From NCBI GenBank assembly GCA_902782815.1, contig CACZOS010000247.1:1-6505 (forward strand): DNA of 6,505 nt, given 5' to 3'. A model generated the notes under the pieces. The model did not search any database, was not told the DNA's origin, and was given only the letters and a program-made list of their open reading frames with translations. This DNA comes from an uncultured Lachnospiraceae bacterium (GTDB lineage Bacteria > Bacillota > Clostridia > Lachnospirales > Lachnospiraceae). Each line of letters starts with the position of its first letter. Position 1 is the first letter of the stretch. A program made the translations under genes and the position numbers. Of the stretch, positions 5,713-6,505 are shown in pieces.

Positions 5713-6042
5713 ATGAAAAATTTCGAAGATTTATTAGCTGTCGCTAAAATTAATTCTCTGATTGAGAAGAAAGAGGATGAGCATTTTAAGAAAAAAATGC
5801 TGTGGATACTGGCGATCATCGGGGCGGTAGCAGTGGTTGCAGGTATTGCCGTAGCTGTTTATCGTTATCTGACTCCGGATTATCTTGATGACATCGAAGA
5901 CGAATTTGATGATGATTTCTTTGATGATGAAGATGATGAATTAGACGATGAAGATGAAGTTGCGGAAGAAGAGCCGGAAGCTGAACCTGAAGTTGAACCC
6001 GAAGCCGAACCCGAAGCTGAGCCTGAGGCAGAAGCCGAATAA
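5713..6042 (+). CDS. Small single-pass membrane protein with acidic Glu/Asp/Pro tail
   Basis: A 109-aa protein of no named family that I can recognise; similar short proteins seem to occur in Lachnospiraceae (memory, not searched). Residues 1-28 are amphipathic and charged, ending in KKK (26-28). Residues 29-50 are one hydrophobic membrane helix (WILAIIGAVAVVAGIAVAV). Residues 59-86 are almost entirely Asp/Glu with Phe, and 87-109 are an E-P-E-A type repeat. The positive charge before the helix and negative charge after it suggest N-terminus inside and acidic tail outside. No cleavable signal peptide is evident, because 28 charged residues precede the helix. The function is unknown; cation binding, cell-wall contact or a spacer role are guesses. 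GGGAGGAG (5699-5706) ends six bases before the ATG. The gene has its own promoter and terminator, so it is probably monocistronic. Confidence 0.85.
   Translation: MKNFEDLLAVAKINSLIEKKEDEHFKKKMLWILAIIGAVAVVAGIAVAVYRYLTPDYLDDIEDEFDDDFFDDEDDELDDEDEVAEEEPEAEPEVEPEAEPEAEPEAEAE
5971..6039 (+). repeat. In-frame EPEAEP-coding repeat
   Basis: Imperfect 12-base units of the GAAGCTGAACCT type repeat in frame and encode residues 87-109 (E-P-E-A/V-E-P...). The third codon positions differ between units (GAA/GAG, CCG/CCT/CCC, GCT/GCC/GCA), which suggests the peptide pattern is maintained rather than being a very recent duplication. Such tracts can change length by slippage. Confidence 0.7.
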
Positions 6043-6058
6043 TCATTGAGACTATAGG

Positions 6059-6097
6059 ACGGGATGATCACCTGCCCGTGACCATCCCGTTATTTTT
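6059..6097 (+). terminator. Intrinsic terminator after the acidic membrane protein gene
   Basis: ACGGGATG (6059-6066) pairs with CATCCCGT (6083-6090). After one A/C mismatch, TCAC (6068-6071) pairs with GTGA (6078-6081) around a six-base loop. TATTTTT follows at 6091-6097. It separates the acidic protein gene from the tRNA promoter six bases further on. Confidence 0.88.
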
Positions 6098-6102
6098 CTG
6101 TG

Positions 6103-6131
6103 TTGACAATTGCATTTTTGTGAGATATAAT
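6103..6131 (+). promoter_or_regulatory. Consensus sigma-A promoter of the tRNA cluster
   Basis: TTGACA (6103-6108) and TATAAT (6126-6131) are both perfect, with the ideal 17-base spacer. Transcription would start near 6138, about 28 bases before the first tRNA. This strength is expected for a stable-RNA operon. Confidence 0.92.
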
Positions 6132-6165
6132 GCTATTTGTCAGCTGTGAGGATGGCGATGTTTAA

Positions 6166-6240
6166 CGGGGTGTGGCTCAGTTTGGCTAGAGCGCTTGATT
6201 TGGGATCAAGAGGCCGCAGGTTCAAATCCTGTCATCCCGA
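6166..6240 (+). tRNA. tRNA-Pro (anticodon TGG)
   Basis: Acceptor arms CGGGGTG (6166-6172) and CATCCCG (6233-6239) pair with one G-U, and the discriminator is A at 6240. The anticodon stem CTTGA/TCAAG encloses loop TTTGGGA with anticodon TGG, reading CCN proline codons. The T loop TTCAAAT is present. CCA is not encoded (TGT follows), so it must be added after transcription. First in the cluster. Confidence 0.95.
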
Positions 6241-6252
6241 TGTTAATGATTT

Positions 6253-6323
6253 GCGGGTGTAGTTCAATGGTAGAACACTAGCCTTCCAAGCTAGACACGT
6301 GGGTTCGATTCCCATCACCCGCT
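6253..6323 (+). tRNA. tRNA-Gly (anticodon TCC)
   Basis: Acceptor arms GCGGGTG (6253-6259) and CACCCGC (6316-6322) pair perfectly, and the discriminator is T. The anticodon stem CTAGC/GCTAG holds loop CTTCCAA with anticodon TCC, reading GGA/GGG glycine codons. The T loop is TTCGATT. No CCA is encoded. It follows tRNA-Pro after 12 bases. Confidence 0.96.
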
Positions 6324-6339
6324 TTTTGATATAAACCTT

Positions 6340-6413
6340 GTGTCCGTAGCTCAGCTGGATAGAGCATCGGCCTTCTAAGCCGAGGGTCTGGGGTTCGAAT
6401 CCCCACGGGCACA
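6340..6413 (+). tRNA. tRNA-Arg (anticodon TCT)
   Basis: Acceptor arms GTGTCCG (6340-6346) and CGGGCAC (6406-6412) pair with one U-G, and the discriminator is A. The anticodon stem TCGGC/GCCGA holds loop CTTCTAA with anticodon TCT, reading AGA/AGG arginine codons. The T stem TGGGG/CCCCA and loop TTCGAAT are intact. No CCA is encoded. Confidence 0.96.
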
Positions 6414-6453
6414 TCCGTCGGGATCAGGCAGGTTCCGGCACATAGTTCTATAT

Positions 6454-6505
6454 GGTGGGTATGGCGTAGTTGGTTAGCGCGCCAGATTGTGGTTCTGGAG
6501 ATCGA
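6454..6505 (+). tRNA. tRNA-His (anticodon GTG), 3' part outside the window
   Basis: The 5' acceptor arm GTGGGTA begins at 6455, preceded by G at 6454, the extra G(-1) that histidyl-tRNA synthetase needs. The D arm and the anticodon stem CCAGA/TCTGG are complete, and loop TTGTGGT gives anticodon GTG. The T arm and 3' acceptor strand lie beyond the window. The gap from tRNA-Arg is 40 bases. The cluster probably continues. Confidence 0.93.

Noticed and set aside
5816..6071. Minus-strand frames rich in Ser-Ala-Ser-Gly or Leu-Gln-Arg
   Set aside because: Reverse-complement products of the GAA/GAT/CCN repeat in the acidic protein gene.
6232..6414. Minus-strand 60-codon frame beginning MCPWGFEPQ
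   Set aside because: A well-known false protein created by reading antisense through tRNA genes (here Arg and Gly).
1..6505. Search by eye for CRISPR arrays, insertion sequences, phage or defence genes
   Set aside because: No spaced direct repeats, transposase motifs or terminal repeats were seen; the genes are housekeeping or regulatory.

Overview
The window reads as an ordinary, compact stretch of a Gram-positive (Firmicutes/Clostridia) chromosome. The best inference is Lachnospiraceae. The reasons are the strong GGAGG ribosome sites, the consensus sigma-A promoters, a DUF1836 protein, a TrpR-related YerC protein near a PcrA helicase, and tRNA genes that do not encode CCA. I see no mobile element, CRISPR array, phage gene or defence system. 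The placement is inferred from gene content only; no search was run.

Layout. (a) 1-704, minus strand: most of a glutamate racemase gene (murI), whose 3' end lies outside the window. (b) 705-864: a divergent control region with a good murI promoter and a weaker candidate promoter for the rightward genes, followed by an 8-bp inverted repeat near the start of the rightward transcript. (c) 865-2497, plus strand: a probable three-gene operon of a small MJ0936/YfcE-type metallophosphoesterase, a YcdX-type PHP phosphatase, and the TrpR-like regulator YerC, closed by an intrinsic terminator at 2500-2539. (d) 2538-3161, minus strand: a DUF1836 protein with a MerR-like helix-turn-helix signature. It starts at TTG and its stop codon lies inside the T-tract of the convergent terminator. 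(e) 3162-3358: a second divergent control region with a strong promoter on each strand. An inverted repeat fills the spacer of the DUF1836 promoter, and a LexA-box-like palindrome lies in the pcrA leader. (f) 3359-5587: a full-length PcrA/UvrD-type DNA helicase. (g) 5713-6042: a small single-pass membrane protein with a very acidic tail, whose promoter carries another inverted repeat, followed by a terminator. (h) 6103-6505: a perfect-consensus promoter driving a tRNA cluster, Pro(TGG)-Gly(TCC)-Arg(TCT)-His(GTG), the last cut by the window edge.

The genes are mostly housekeeping: peptidoglycan precursor supply (murI), phosphoester hydrolysis, DNA repair and replication-transcription conflict resolution (pcrA), and translation (tRNAs). 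The least explained parts are the DUF1836 gene with its operator-like repeat and the acidic membrane protein. I do not see a clear undescribed multi-gene system; the more interesting signals are regulatory.
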